64,000 nucleotides of DNA from Neobacillus cucumis (GCF_023715505.1 NZ_JAMBOH010000001.1:124001-188000); one strand, 5' to 3'; shown: positions 1 to 8,689, counted from the stretch's first letter. Notes: generated from the letters alone by a model not told the origin. Translations and numbers: made by a program.

Positions 1-816
1 TTTAATTAAGCTTTCTGGCGACGAGCCAATGACGGTATATTCATCAAAGTCGATATAAAACATATACGGTGTTGGATTGGTGCTTCGATGTTTCCGATAA
101 AGTGATAACGGTGTACCTTGAAATGATGATTTCATACGTCTTGAAAGGACTACTTGAAAAATATCGCCTGCAAGGATATGCTCTTTTGCGGTTTCAACAT
201 TTTTAATAAACGCTTCTTTTGTTGTATCCGATTCAAAACCGCTAAAAGTATAAGGTTCCTCTTCGTAATAATAATTTGGCTTTTTTAATTCTTCTATCCT
301 TTGCATTACTCGTTTTTCAATTATCGCTGTACTACTACTTTCTGATAATGGAATACCGCAAATTTTTACTTTTTCTTGCAGATGATCAAAAACAATCACG
401 TCTTCAAAAAACATAAGATGCACATCAGGCATTTCCAAGCCATTTGGATATTCCTCACCAATTACTTCAAACTCTCTAATGATGTCGTAGCCGACATACC
501 CCACTGCGCCTCCTATAAAAGGAAAATCACATTCGTCAAATATCCCGTCAGGTAATAGCCTCTTCATAACCTCTAAAGGGTTTCCATTCAATTTACGCTT
601 TGCACCATCGCGATAAATAATTTCATTTATTTCGCCTCTGGAAATGAGTTCAAAGGCAGGATCTGCCCCAATAAATGAGTACCTCCCCGAGTCATTGTAT
701 TTATGAGAGCTTTCCAATAAGAATTTCTTTGTTCCGCTTATCTTTTGTAAGATCGAGATGGGCGTTAATGTATCTCCTTTGATTTCCTGTATTATACATT
801 GATTCATTGTCTTCAT
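1..816 (-). CDS. trpE: Anthranilate synthase component I, N-terminal part (runs off the left edge)
   Basis: Reading leftward from the ATG at 814-816 there are 272 open codons to the window edge, so the C-terminal part is missing. The protein resembles the amino-terminal half of TrpE, which with TrpG makes anthranilate from chorismate and glutamine, the first step of tryptophan synthesis. Visible family features are a ligand-binding stretch near residue 40 (LLESSHKYNDSGRYSFIG), a GGAVGYVGYD segment, and near the edge the chorismate-enzyme sequence AGDIFQVVLSRR followed by FYIDFDEYTVIGSSPE. An AAAGGGG ribosome binding site precedes the start. Two tryptophan T-boxes lie directly upstream, which supports the trp assignment; the rest of a trp operon would lie to the left. 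Confidence 0.93.
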   Translation of the reverse strand, partial: MKTMNQCIIQEIKGDTLTPISILQKISGTKKFLLESSHKYNDSGRYSFIGADPAFELISRGEINEIIYRDGAKRKLNGNPLEVMKRLLPDGIFDECDFPFIGGAVGYVGYDIIREFEVIGEEYPNGLEMPDVHLMFFEDVIVFDHLQEKVKICGIPLSESSSTAIIEKRVMQRIEELKKPNYYYEEEPYTFSGFESDTTKEAFIKNVETAKEHILAGDIFQVVLSRRMKSSFQGTPLSLYRKHRSTNPTPYMFYIDFDEYTVIGSSPESLIK

Positions 817-837
817 GTCACAACCCCTTTTCGAAAA

Positions 838-1120
838 TAAAAAAATCGTCCTCTATATGCGCAAATAGATTGCGCATATAGAGGACGATTCTAAGACCGT
901 GGTGCCACCTCTCTTTGGAACAGATCAAGTTCTGCTCCCTCATTCAGATACAGAACATATTCTGTCCGATATCCTATCCTTTTAACGGGGGAAACCGGGC
1001 GTCCCTACTAAAGTTCAAGACACCTCTCACAAGTCCATTCCACAAATTCATTCATATCGGGCTCGCACCTTCCCCGACTCTCTGGAAAGAATTAATTTTG
1101 TGTACTACTCTTGCTCAACG
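838..1120 (-). promoter_or_regulatory. Proximal T-box leader, tryptophan specifier, with terminator
   Basis: Read on the minus strand, the region starts with a stem I element GAGCAAGAGTAGTA, has a specifier context GAATGGACTTG with a TGG (Trp) codon at 1035-1037, a T-box core AGGTGGCACCACGG around 898-911, and then a perfect 20-bp hairpin (844-890) followed by a T run. This is a transcription-attenuating T-box that reads uncharged tRNA-Trp and controls trpE. Confidence 0.92.
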
Positions 1121-1142
1121 AGTTAATTATTCTAATTAATAA

Positions 1143-1400
1143 TACAAAAGGGCCTTCCATCCAAAAAGGACGGAAGACCCGTGGTGCCACCTTCATTAGC
1201 TAAAATTAGCTCACTCAACCGATATCGAAGCTAAAGCTTGAATATCTGTCTCTTGTAACGATGAGATCTTCGCCAAAGCCTACTGCCTATATGGGTTCGG
1301 TTTGGAGGCTCGGAAGTCCATTCGCTTAAACGTCTACACTGATTTACACCAACCATCAGCTCTCTTAAGAATCCGTAAAAGTTACTACTCTTCGTCAACA
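1143..1400 (-). promoter_or_regulatory. Distal T-box leader, tryptophan specifier, with terminator
   Basis: A second complete T-box lies upstream of the first. On the minus strand it has the stem I start GACGAAGAGTAGTAAC, the same specifier context GAATGGACTTC with TGG at 1318-1320, the T-box core AGGTGGCACCACGG around 1180-1192, and a terminator hairpin at 1151-1180 followed by TTTTG. The transcript must pass both terminators to reach trpE, so both T-boxes must sense uncharged tRNA-Trp. Confidence 0.9.
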
Positions 1401-1427
1401 CCTATATGATTTACTTTATTGATTATT

Positions 1428-1456
1428 ATACTATCCAACTTCACTAATAATGTCAA
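1428..1456 (-). promoter_or_regulatory. Sigma-A promoter of the trp leader
   Basis: Minus strand TTGACA (1451-1456), 17-bp spacer, TAGTAT (1428-1433). Initiation about 7 nt downstream places the start just before the distal T-box stem I. Confidence 0.85.
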
Positions 1457-1670
1457 GAGATTATTTTTCAAAAAATTAAAAATTGAATATTAATATTCTC
1501 TTCTGAGATTATTCGCTCCTATTTCAATGTTTTAATTCTCCACTTCCAATTAAAGGATACCCTAAACTTGTTTTTTTTCAATTGTATTAGCCAATATTAA
1601 CATTAGCAAGCAAGCATGTCTCTTCGGCGTGGTATGTTAGAGCATAAAATGAAGGCGGGATAGAAGATTC

Positions 1671-2948
1671 ATGGAACATATTGAACGATTAAGCCAAAAC
1701 CAAAAGGCAGCAAAGAAAAAACATTCGGCGGCTGGTCAAAAAAAACAAAGTGAAATTGCCAAACAAAAGTGGGCAATCGTCTCGCTGTCTTCCATTCCTT
1801 TAGTGATGACTTTAGGAAATTCAATGTTGATTCCTGTATTACCTTCTATGGAAAAAGAATTAACAATCACCTCATTTCAGACCAGCATGATTATAACGGT
1901 TTATTCAATTGTGGCGATCTTTTTAATTCCAGTAGCCGGCTACATTTCTGACCATATCGGCAGAAAAAAGGTGATTATCCCCAGTCTCATTATTGCAGGA
2001 ATTGGCGGACTTATTTCTGGATGGGCGGCCTGGAAGTTAACGGATGCCTATTGGCTCATTCTAGTGGGGCGTGCCCTTCAAGGAGTAGGAGCTGCAGGGG
2101 CAATGCCTATTGTCCTTCCCTTAGTTGGTGATATGTTTAAAAGTGAGGATGATGTTAGCAGCTGTTTAGGACTAATCGAAACATCTAATACGTTTGGAAA
2201 GGTTTTAAGTCCAATATTAGGATCCTTTCTTGCCGGATTTATCTGGTTTTTACCATTTTTTTCATTCCCTATATTTTGCGCTATTTCCGTTATTCTCATG
2301 ATTTTTCTTGTCAAATGTCCAAAAAGTGAAGAAAAGCCAATCCCATTTAAACAATTTTTTATAAATGTGAAAAAGACCTTTACTGAAAAAGGTCGTTGGC
2401 TTTATGCCATCTTTTTTATTGGCGGGATTCTAATGCTCGTCTTGTTTGGAATCTTGTTTTACCTTTCAGAAACTTTTGAGAAAGAGTATGGGATTAAAGA
2501 TTTAAAAAAAGGGTTCCTTTTATCATTACCACTTGGTGCACTATGTTTAGCCTCTTTTATCAGCGGAAAGATCATTAAGAAAAATAAAGTATTAATGAAA
2601 TGGATGACCTTGATTAGTATTATCCTAGCTGCTATTTCAATTGCTGCACTTTGGTTTTCGATTAAGCTTTGGTATATGCTAACTATGTTTTTGATTACCG
2701 GGGTAGGGATTGGGTTAAGCCTTCCATGTTTAGATGCTTTAATCACAGAAGGCATCGAGAAAAAGGAACGCGGGACCATTTCCTCCATTTACAGTTCGAT
2801 GAGGTTTATTGGAGTTGCTGCAGGCCCTCCTTTGATTGCAGTCCTAATGAAATATGCCAGCCATTGGATATTTATTGTTCTAAGCAGCCTTAGTGTTATA
2901 GCCGCAGTCATTACTATGTTCGCAATCAAACCAAAAGCAGAAGCTTAG
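1671..2948 (+). CDS. MFS drug-efflux transporter (DHA1 type)
   Basis: A 425-residue major facilitator protein with a lysine/glutamine-rich cytoplasmic N-terminus (about 35 residues) and about 12 hydrophobic segments. The MFS signature GYISDHIGRKKVI lies between TM2 and TM3, and a motif-C-like LGSFLAGFIW segment lies in TM5. The family uses proton motive force to export drugs or metabolites; the substrate cannot be told from sequence. A weak purine-rich ribosome binding site precedes the ATG. The gene is monocistronic, ending in a strong terminator. Confidence 0.85.
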   Translation: MEHIERLSQNQKAAKKKHSAAGQKKQSEIAKQKWAIVSLSSIPLVMTLGNSMLIPVLPSMEKELTITSFQTSMIITVYSIVAIFLIPVAGYISDHIGRKKVIIPSLIIAGIGGLISGWAAWKLTDAYWLILVGRALQGVGAAGAMPIVLPLVGDMFKSEDDVSSCLGLIETSNTFGKVLSPILGSFLAGFIWFLPFFSFPIFCAISVILMIFLVKCPKSEEKPIPFKQFFINVKKTFTEKGRWLYAIFFIGGILMLVLFGILFYLSETFEKEYGIKDLKKGFLLSLPLGALCLASFISGKIIKKNKVLMKWMTLISIILAAISIAALWFSIKLWYMLTMFLITGVGIGLSLPCLDALITEGIEKKERGTISSIYSSMRFIGVAAGPPLIAVLMKYASHWIFIVLSSLSVIAAVITMFAIKPKAEA

Positions 2949-2951
2949 AAA

Positions 2952-2983
2952 AGTGCTGAGGAATCCCTCAGCACTTTTTGTTT
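2952..2983 (+). terminator. Rho-independent terminator of the MFS gene
   Basis: AAGTGCTGAGG / CCTCAGCACTT hairpin with a 4-nt loop, followed by TTTGTTTTT. Confidence 0.9.
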
Positions 2984-3020
2984 TTCGAAGCAAATTCCTA
3001 TATAAAAAATACTCTAACTA

Positions 3021-3029
3021 TGCTATAAT
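3021..3029 (+). promoter_or_regulatory. Extended -10 promoter of the tRNA pair
   Basis: TGCTATAAT matches the extended -10 form TGNTATAAT. It lies 23 nt before the first tRNA; no good -35 is seen. Confidence 0.6.
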
Positions 3030-3051
3030 ATAAGTGTTCTTATTAAACAAT

Positions 3052-3125
3052 GCGGGTGTGGTTTAATGGTAGAATTTCAGCTTCCCAAGCTGACGGCGGG
3101 GGTTCGATTCCCCTCACCCGCTCCA
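3052..3125 (+). tRNA. tRNA-Gly (anticodon CCC)
   Basis: A complete cloverleaf: acceptor GCGGGTG/CACCCGC, D-arm with GGTTTAATGGTA, anticodon stem TCAGC/GCTGA with loop TTCCCAA (anticodon CCC, codon GGG), T-arm GGGGGTTCGATTCCCCT, and an encoded CCA end. Confidence 0.97.
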
Positions 3126-3128
3126 TTC

Positions 3129-3220
3129 GGAGAAGTACCCAAGTGGTTATAAGGGGGCGCACTCGAAATGCGTTAGGACGGGTAACCGTTGCGTGAGTTC
3201 GAATCTCATCTTCTCCTCCA
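3129..3220 (+). tRNA. tRNA-Ser (anticodon CGA)
   Basis: Acceptor GGAGAAG/CTTCTCC, D-arm with AAGTGG, anticodon loop CTCGAAA (anticodon CGA, codon UCG), a long variable arm typical of class II tRNAs (GACGGGTAACCGTTGC), T-arm GTGAGTTCGAATCTCAT, and an encoded CCA. It lies 3 nt after tRNA-Gly, so the two are co-transcribed. Confidence 0.97.
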
Positions 3221-3240
3221 TACATACCGTTCAAAGTTCA

Positions 3241-3265
3241 AACACTTCTTACCGAGTGTTTTTTT
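3241..3265 (+). terminator. Terminator of the tRNA pair
   Basis: AACACT/AGTGTT stem followed by a run of seven T. Confidence 0.8.
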
Positions 3266-3344
3266 ATTTTTTCTAACTGTAAAAAAAGCGGCCTTTAAAT
3301 GGCGTGTACCTCGTACCTCTAAGGAGAAAGAACTTTCGAAGGTC

Positions 3345-4244
3345 TTAAGGACTTAGCCATTCAGGATTCCGATCGCGACAAATCGGGCAGCTGTCTATTT
3401 CCTGATGGAATGTTGAGAAGGGATTCCCGCAAGTTTCACATACTTTAGTCATAAACGGGTATCCTTGATTCTGTTTATTTGTTATTTTCCGGTTAATATG
3501 TAAGGCATCTTCCGTGCATATATCTGTACAATCGCAACAGTTTACGCACATTTCATTGGCTACCTGCAAAAAACCTTCCTCTAAGGAAAATACTTTTTGG
3601 GTACAGAACAAAATACAGAGTTGACAAAATGAACATTGGGCAAGATCTAAATCGACTTGATAGAATTGATAGCCAGGATAATAGCGGGCTAGTTTCCATT
3701 CATTTGCTTTTAATTTCCAAGCTGCTGGTGCCATGGTTTTTGCAAATTGTTTGCCCTCTTTTTGTAAGAAAGTAAAAAACGCTCTCCTCGACATTCTCTT
3801 CTCTTCTCGGTATTCTAGTATCCTGATTGGACTTTCTTCAAATAACTGCAAGATTTTGTTGGCTTTATTAAGAACATTTATCCAATTTTGATTAAGAGGG
3901 ATTGAACCTGACCTAATAGCGGTCAACCCTCTTTGTTTGTAAATGAGTAATTCTTTTACAGTTGGAATATAAGACTCATTATAAACAAGACTAGCCTTAT
4001 CAAATTTCCTTGTTTCTAAGACACCTTCGATTGCAGAAAGCGGACAGGCAATTATACAATCACCGCATGAATTACATTTCTCAAGATCGATTTCAATGGA
4101 TGTCGAGGTAATGATAAGGGCTCCATAGCGACAAGCATCTGCACAAGTCCTACATGAAGAGCGGAGATGTTTCTTCCTGGAGCAATTATTGGTTACTTTG
4201 GTATTTACGTGCATGCTTTCAATCCAATTCACAAGCAGCGACAT
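3345..4244 (-). CDS. Ferredoxin-like protein with two paired 4Fe-4S regions, last gene of a DMSO-reductase-type operon
   Basis: Two clusters of cysteines frame the protein: near the N-terminus SCRTCADAC and CNSCGDCIIACP, and in the C-terminal half CSFCQLCILFC and CVNCCDCTDIC, each fitting 4Fe-4S ligand spacing. A rubredoxin-like knuckle pair (CETCG...CPIC) ends the chain. No membrane segment is visible. I use the ATG at 4244 because GAGGCGGGTGATGATA precedes it and the longer frame overlaps dmsB by 44 nt. A role as electron conduit for the molybdoenzyme next to it is inferred from position. It stands where a DmsC membrane anchor would be expected, but is soluble. Confidence 0.75.
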   Translation of the reverse strand: MSLLVNWIESMHVNTKVTNNCSRKKHLRSSCRTCADACRYGALIITSTSIEIDLEKCNSCGDCIIACPLSAIEGVLETRKFDKASLVYNESYIPTVKELLIYKQRGLTAIRSGSIPLNQNWINVLNKANKILQLFEESPIRILEYREEKRMSRRAFFTFLQKEGKQFAKTMAPAAWKLKANEWKLARYYPGYQFYQVDLDLAQCSFCQLCILFCTQKVFSLEEGFLQVANEMCVNCCDCTDICTEDALHINRKITNKQNQGYPFMTKVCETCGNPFSTFHQEIDSCPICRDRNPEWLSP

Positions 4245-4272
4245 ATTATCATCACCCGCCTCAAGTTTTTTG

Positions 4273-4869
4273 TTAATTACTGGACAGCCTTGCATCCCTA
4301 TGCGGTTTAATGACAAGATTTGGTTGTGTTAATGTATTACTTGGCATCCCTTTAATTTGGCTTACCGTGCCATACTTTTTTCGCAGCTCTTCAATGGGGC
4401 CAAATTCAATTGCCCGCATCGGACATGCTGCGACACACACGGGTTCTTCGCCTTTTTCCTGCAAATCTATACAAAAATCACATTTATTCGATTTAAATTC
4501 CCTTTTATTGTATTGAGGAGCCCCATAAGGACAAGCCTTAATGCATAACTGCGCACCTTGACATACATCTTGGGCAATTGTAACGATACCGTTTTGTTTA
4601 TTCTTTACAATTGCTCCGGTCGGGCAGCTTGGAATACAGGCTGCTTTCTTGCAATGATTACATGAAATGGAAAAATAATAAGCTTTTATATTTTGAACAA
4701 TTCCCCTCGTCGGCTGTTCCACAAAGGTTCCTTCTTCATAGGGGTATACCCTGCGAAAATTGATACCAACATCAAGGTTGTTTTTATCTTTACAGGCCAC
4801 AGTACATGCCTTACAACCTGTACAAAGACTTTGATTTATATAAAATCCTAACTGTGCCAAATCACTCAC
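4273..4869 (-). CDS. dmsB: DmsB-like 4Fe-4S electron-transfer subunit
   Basis: A 198-residue protein with four ferredoxin-type cysteine groups in DmsB order: CTGCKACTVAC (about residue 16), CNHCKKAACIPSCP (about 70), CQGAQLCIKACP (about 102) and CDFCIDL...CVAACP (about 129-149). DmsB-type subunits pass electrons from a quinol-oxidising anchor to the molybdenum site. The start overlaps the end of dmsA by 4 nt, which indicates translational coupling in one operon with the chaperone and catalytic subunit. Confidence 0.9.
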   Translation of the reverse strand: MSDLAQLGFYINQSLCTGCKACTVACKDKNNLDVGINFRRVYPYEEGTFVEQPTRGIVQNIKAYYFSISCNHCKKAACIPSCPTGAIVKNKQNGIVTIAQDVCQGAQLCIKACPYGAPQYNKREFKSNKCDFCIDLQEKGEEPVCVAACPMRAIEFGPIEELRKKYGTVSQIKGMPSNTLTQPNLVIKPHRDARLSSN

Positions 4870-7271
4870 TCCCTAGGCTTCTTTACTTCAACAAGGTTTG
4901 TTAGCTGCGGATTGGCTTTTGCTAATACAGTAGGTCTCTGTGATGTAAGGACATTGACTGAACCACGCTGATCAAGTCCGTTTTTATCAGGAGTATACCA
5001 AGCACCTTGTGGAATTCCAGCCACTCCTGGAGTGATTCGTGGTGTGACTTTCGCATCAATCATGAGTGAACCTCGATCATTAAATACCTGAACACGGTCA
5101 CCATTTTTGATTCCTCTTTTTTCAGCATCCTTAGGATTTATCCACATTTCTTGCTTGGCTGCTTCCTCAAGCCATTCTTGATTATCATAGGTCGAGTGGC
5201 ATCTCCGTTTATAATGCCAGCTGATAAGCTGAAGCGGATACTTTTTAATTAGCGGGTCTTCTGGCCCTTCCCATGAAGAAATATACTTAGCAATTACCGG
5301 TATTTCATCATGCATGTTCATATCCCACAATGCTTTTGAGAACAATTCAATCTTCCCTGATGGGGTTTCGAATGGAGTTTTTTCAAAATCATCAATTTGC
5401 TCTTTAAACCCTACCAATGGCTCGTTATGTATAAAGTAATGAACTCCTTTTTTCCGGAACTCCTCAAATGTCGGGAAGTTTGGATCAAGTTCCTTTTTAG
5501 TTCTTTCTACACTTTCCTTTACGAGATCAAGAATAGATTTACCTTCTGTGAATTTTTCCTTTAATCCCAACTTATCGGCAATATCTGCAAACACATCATA
5601 TTCATTTCTGCATTCATATAATGGATCAATCGTTTTATCCCCGAAGACCACATAATCCCCAAAACACCACGGTACACCAATATCGTAGCGTTCAAAGAAT
5701 GTCGTTCCCGGTAATAAGATGTCCGCATATTTTGCACTTGGGGTCAAAAAGAGATCACTGACAACAATAAACTCTACTTTATTTTCATCTTCAAGTAACT
5801 TTCGTGTTTTATTGATATCCGCATGCTGATTTATTAGCATATTACCAGCCACATTAAAAATCATTTTAATATTAGTGGTTAATTTTTCTGTTCCTTGTAA
5901 TCCATCGGCTGCAGTCATTTCCGTCCCCTTTTCAACTGCGGTAGTCCAAAGGAAACATGGAATGGAAGCTTTTACTGGATTTTCAAATATAAACGGATAA
6001 ACAATTTCACTTCGGCTCCAATAGCCTGTACCAGCTGCCCAGCCTCCTAGTTTACCCACATTCCCAGTTAAACAGGCTAATTGTGCCCCGGCACGCATGT
6101 ATTGTTCCCCAAACGCTTGACGTTGTGCTGCCCAGCCTTGAATTAATGCAGCAGGCTTGTATTTAGCATAATCACGGGCAATCTCACGTATTTTATTTGC
6201 AGGTACACCACAGATCCTTTCCGCCCATTCAGGGGTCTTAGGGGTGCGATCGTTATCTCCAAGTAAGTAGCTTTTTAATGATTCATTTTTCGGTACACCA
6301 TCTGGCATGTGATTCTCATCAAACCCAAGGCAGTATTTATCGAGGAATGCCTGATCGTGAAGTTTTTCTGTTACTATCACATACCCCATGGCATCCATCA
6401 TCGCTGTGTCTGTTGTTGGCAGGATCGGTATCCACTCATCAGCAAAAGTGATTGCTGTATCAGTATATCTAGGGTCAATTACAATAATTTTTGCACCATT
6501 TGTCTTTGCCTTCATTAAATATTCACGATACGGGGTAGAGAAAATCATTTCAGAAGGATTTTGCCCCCATAAAATAATATATTTTGAATGTAATAGTGAA
6601 TCAAAACTACTACCTGAATCATTTGTTCCGTAAGTGTAAGGGGTGGTAATATTACCAGCACCAGAACTGTAGTCATTTCGGGAATTCAAATAACCGCCAG
6701 TTAGGGCTAAAAGTTTTTTTGCTGCACTTTTGCCACCGTGTAATCCCCAGCTTTGTCCTGATGCATAGTTGACATATCTTGATTCGGGCCCGTACTTATC
6801 ACCAATCCGTTTAACTTGTGCTGCAATGGTTTCAACCGCTTCATCCCACGAAATCCTCTCAAATTTTCCTTCGCCCCGTTTACCCACTCGTTTCATTGGA
6901 AACTTAAGTCGATCCGGGTGATAAAGCATACTTCGATAATTCCTCCCTCTGACACATGCCCTTAGAGGTGGTGCCGATAAGTCTCCACCCTCCTGTGTAT
7001 CAGTACTGACTCGTACTACGACCCCTTCTTTTACATGTGCTTTAATTACGCACCGTCCTCCGCAGTTATTTATACTGCAAGTTGAAATAATCGTCTCTGG
7101 GCTTTCTTCTTTAGCACTGACAGGCTTAGTTTCTTCTTTACGGTTCACTAACATCTTCGTGCCTATTCCACCTGCAATGACTGGTATTCCTATTGCGCCT
7201 GACCATTTTAGAAAGGTTCGTCTCTGCATTTTATCTGTTAATAAGTTCTTTAAATGGTTATTTTCAGACAT
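4866..7271 (-). CDS. dmsA: DmsA/YnfE-like molybdopterin oxidoreductase, Tat-exported
   Basis: An 801-residue DMSO-reductase-family catalytic subunit. A twin-arginine signal (RRTFLKW at residues 17-23) precedes a hydrophobic stretch. The 4Fe-4S ligands are C65, C70, C74 and C106. The DmsA-like stretch RGRNYRSMLYHPDRLKFPMK follows, and the DYSSGAGN segment (about 200-207) supplies a serine that would be the Mo ligand of type II/III enzymes. The molybdopterin dinucleotide-binding C-terminal domain is present. Likely substrates are DMSO, N-oxides or a related acceptor; sequence alone cannot choose. It overlaps the chaperone gene upstream and dmsB downstream, so the four genes form one operon. Confidence 0.9.
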   Translation of the reverse strand: MSENNHLKNLLTDKMQRRTFLKWSGAIGIPVIAGGIGTKMLVNRKEETKPVSAKEESPETIISTCSINNCGGRCVIKAHVKEGVVVRVSTDTQEGGDLSAPPLRACVRGRNYRSMLYHPDRLKFPMKRVGKRGEGKFERISWDEAVETIAAQVKRIGDKYGPESRYVNYASGQSWGLHGGKSAAKKLLALTGGYLNSRNDYSSGAGNITTPYTYGTNDSGSSFDSLLHSKYIILWGQNPSEMIFSTPYREYLMKAKTNGAKIIVIDPRYTDTAITFADEWIPILPTTDTAMMDAMGYVIVTEKLHDQAFLDKYCLGFDENHMPDGVPKNESLKSYLLGDNDRTPKTPEWAERICGVPANKIREIARDYAKYKPAALIQGWAAQRQAFGEQYMRAGAQLACLTGNVGKLGGWAAGTGYWSRSEIVYPFIFENPVKASIPCFLWTTAVEKGTEMTAADGLQGTEKLTTNIKMIFNVAGNMLINQHADINKTRKLLEDENKVEFIVVSDLFLTPSAKYADILLPGTTFFERYDIGVPWCFGDYVVFGDKTIDPLYECRNEYDVFADIADKLGLKEKFTEGKSILDLVKESVERTKKELDPNFPTFEEFRKKGVHYFIHNEPLVGFKEQIDDFEKTPFETPSGKIELFSKALWDMNMHDEIPVIAKYISSWEGPEDPLIKKYPLQLISWHYKRRCHSTYDNQEWLEEAAKQEMWINPKDAEKRGIKNGDRVQVFNDRGSLMIDAKVTPRITPGVAGIPQGAWYTPDKNGLDQRGSVNVLTSQRPTVLAKANPQLTNLVEVKKPRE

Positions 7272-7935
7272 TTGCCAATGCCTCCCTTACTTCCAATAAA
7301 GATGTAAAATCAAAGTCTAAAAAATCCTCAAGCAGCATGGCAGCCCCTAGATATAAGCGGCTATTGGTATGATCGATAATCCTTTTACAAAATTCTGGAA
7401 TCCAAATGGATAAGTGCTCTTTATGAAGGAGAATTTGAATCGCAATCAGTTCCTGAATCTTTTCTAGCTCCGAGGCTTGCAAACTTAGTTCAATTAGAAA
7501 AATCATAAACTCTAATTCTAGTAGTAAATGATCATCGGGTTCATAATTTTCTCGTAAAAATTGGAGCCCTAATAAATGATATAGCTCTCTTATCTGGAGA
7601 GTCCATTCTTCAAATAAAAGACGTTCTTTGCTTCGATAATAAGACTCCCAAGGAGGGGCCACTAGTATTCCAGGACCAATAAATAACCGTCGGTATTCTT
7701 CTCTTTCCGAGTGCGCTTTCTCTTTCTTGGTCCATTGCTTAAAAAAGGAAGCTAAAATTCTACCACCTTCATGAAACTCTTTTAATTCATCAAATGTCCT
7801 CATATGACCTAATTCCCGTAATAGGTTTTCATTGGTTTGCTCTAAAAACAAAGTATGGAGTATATGGTATAAATTTTTCCTAGCAAATAAAAATGGTTGT
7901 AATTCGATATGTATTGCATCTTTTTCTGTTAACAT
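7264..7935 (-). CDS. dmsD: TorD/DmsD-family molybdoenzyme chaperone
   Basis: A 223-residue, mainly helical protein with the family hallmarks EYRRLFIGPG (about residue 82) and PPWESYYRS (about 94). TorD/DmsD proteins bind the Tat signal of the catalytic subunit and hold it until cofactor insertion. This is the first gene of the operon, overlapping dmsA by 8 nt. The GAGGAGAGAGG sequence before the ATG is a strong ribosome binding site. The gene symbol is by family and context. Confidence 0.85.
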   Translation of the reverse strand: MLTEKDAIHIELQPFLFARKNLYHILHTLFLEQTNENLLRELGHMRTFDELKEFHEGGRILASFFKQWTKKEKAHSEREEYRRLFIGPGILVAPPWESYYRSKERLLFEEWTLQIRELYHLLGLQFLRENYEPDDHLLLELEFMIFLIELSLQASELEKIQELIAIQILLHKEHLSIWIPEFCKRIIDHTNSRLYLGAAMLLEDFLDFDFTSLLEVREALANV

Positions 7936-8033
7936 TTCCTCTCTCCTCGTGTGTGAAATGTATATACCACTTCCATGATGCGTAACCCCTCATAAATTTA
8001 TCTTACCTTAATTTATTTAGGTTTGGTTGACTT

Positions 8034-8049
8034 TGTGCAATTATTTACA
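8034..8049 (-). promoter_or_regulatory. Possible FNR/CRP-type box upstream of the dms operon
   Basis: Minus strand TGTAA-N6-GCACA differs at two positions from TGTGA-N6-TCACA. It lies about 100 nt before dmsD, with weak TAAATT or TAAGAT -10 candidates at a plausible distance. Anaerobic control would suit the operon. By-eye match only. Confidence 0.35.
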
Positions 8050-8153
8050 TTAAATTCAAAATCATAAAAATTGCAGTAACCTAAATCACTTTTTGGGTTA
8101 TGACCGAAAATGTGTATAATAAGAGAGTCAATAAACTGCAAAGGATGATAGGG

Positions 8154-8447
8154 TTGAACATTACAGGCCACCAAGTTGAAAAATTAGAAGATCCCTTTGG
8201 TTTGCTATCTGGAGAGCGCTATGAGTTTTTTTTAGAACTCGAAGTGGATGAAGATGATGAATTGTATTCTGAAAAAGGGGTTGGTTTAAAGTGTATTTTT
8301 GTTCGTAATGAAAGCGAAGATAAAATAACCAGCTATCACTTTTTTGAACGCGGGACCGAGAAGGTACTCGACTTTGAATTAGAGGAGGATGAAGAAGAAC
8401 TAGTCCTTGCTTACTGCCAGAAATTCGCTAAAGAAGTTGAAGAATAA
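8154..8447 (+). CDS. Conserved small acidic protein (DUF6509-like)
   Basis: 97 residues, strongly acidic in the middle (ELEVDEDDELYSE) and at the end. The N-terminal pattern NITGHQVEKLEDPFGLLSG.RYE fits what I remember of the DUF6509 family of Bacillaceae; function unknown. A longer ATG frame from 8100 exists, but TATAAT at 8115-8120 lies inside it and AAAGGATG sits 8 nt before the TTG at 8154, so TTG is the likely start. Confidence 0.7.
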   Translation: MNITGHQVEKLEDPFGLLSGERYEFFLELEVDEDDELYSEKGVGLKCIFVRNESEDKITSYHFFERGTEKVLDFELEEDEEELVLAYCQKFAKEVEE

Positions 8448-8483
8448 GAAAGCAGGGAGCTTTGCTCTCCCTGCTTTCTTATT
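8443..8483. terminator. Bidirectional terminator between the DUF6509-like gene and ydjO
   Basis: A 17-bp stem (AATAAGAAAGCAGGGAG with its complement) and a 7-nt loop, with T-rich tails on both strands, between convergent genes. Confidence 0.9.
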
Positions 8484-8485
8484 GA

Positions 8486-8689
8486 TTACATAAAATTTTT
8501 ACTATGGTTATGAATCACTTGTAGTTCTTTGGTTGATTGACTCATTTCACTTTTGCAGATTGGGCACAGAGGAAGTTCACTACTTTTAAAATTGTCCCGA
8601 ACCCAGCACTTACAAGTTTCAGAAGTACAAACCCAAATTTTTGTTTCCTCTAATTTAACTTCTTCTTCATTTTTTCTGCCAAACGCCAA
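8486..8689 (-). CDS. ydjO: Cold-inducible YdjO-family small zinc-ribbon protein
   Basis: 67 residues with CTSETCKCW...CPICKSEM, two cysteine pairs that could bind zinc, as in Bacillus YdjO. The start is the TTG at 8689: AAGGAG lies 8 nt upstream of it, whereas the upstream GTG abuts that same AAGGAG. This gives the N-terminus MAFGRKNEEE. A promoter and small terminated RNA lie upstream and may form its leader. Confidence 0.8.
   Translation of the reverse strand: MAFGRKNEEEVKLEETKIWVCTSETCKCWVRDNFKSSELPLCPICKSEMSQSTKELQVIHNHSKNFM

Noticed and set aside
915..1139. 74-residue plus-strand ORF
   Set aside because: It overlaps the proximal T-box; the conserved RNA elements explain the sequence and no ribosome site is present.
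3043..3234. 63-residue minus-strand ORF covering the tRNA genes
   Set aside because: It lies entirely over tRNA-Gly and tRNA-Ser on the opposite strand; a well-known artefact of translating tRNA genes.
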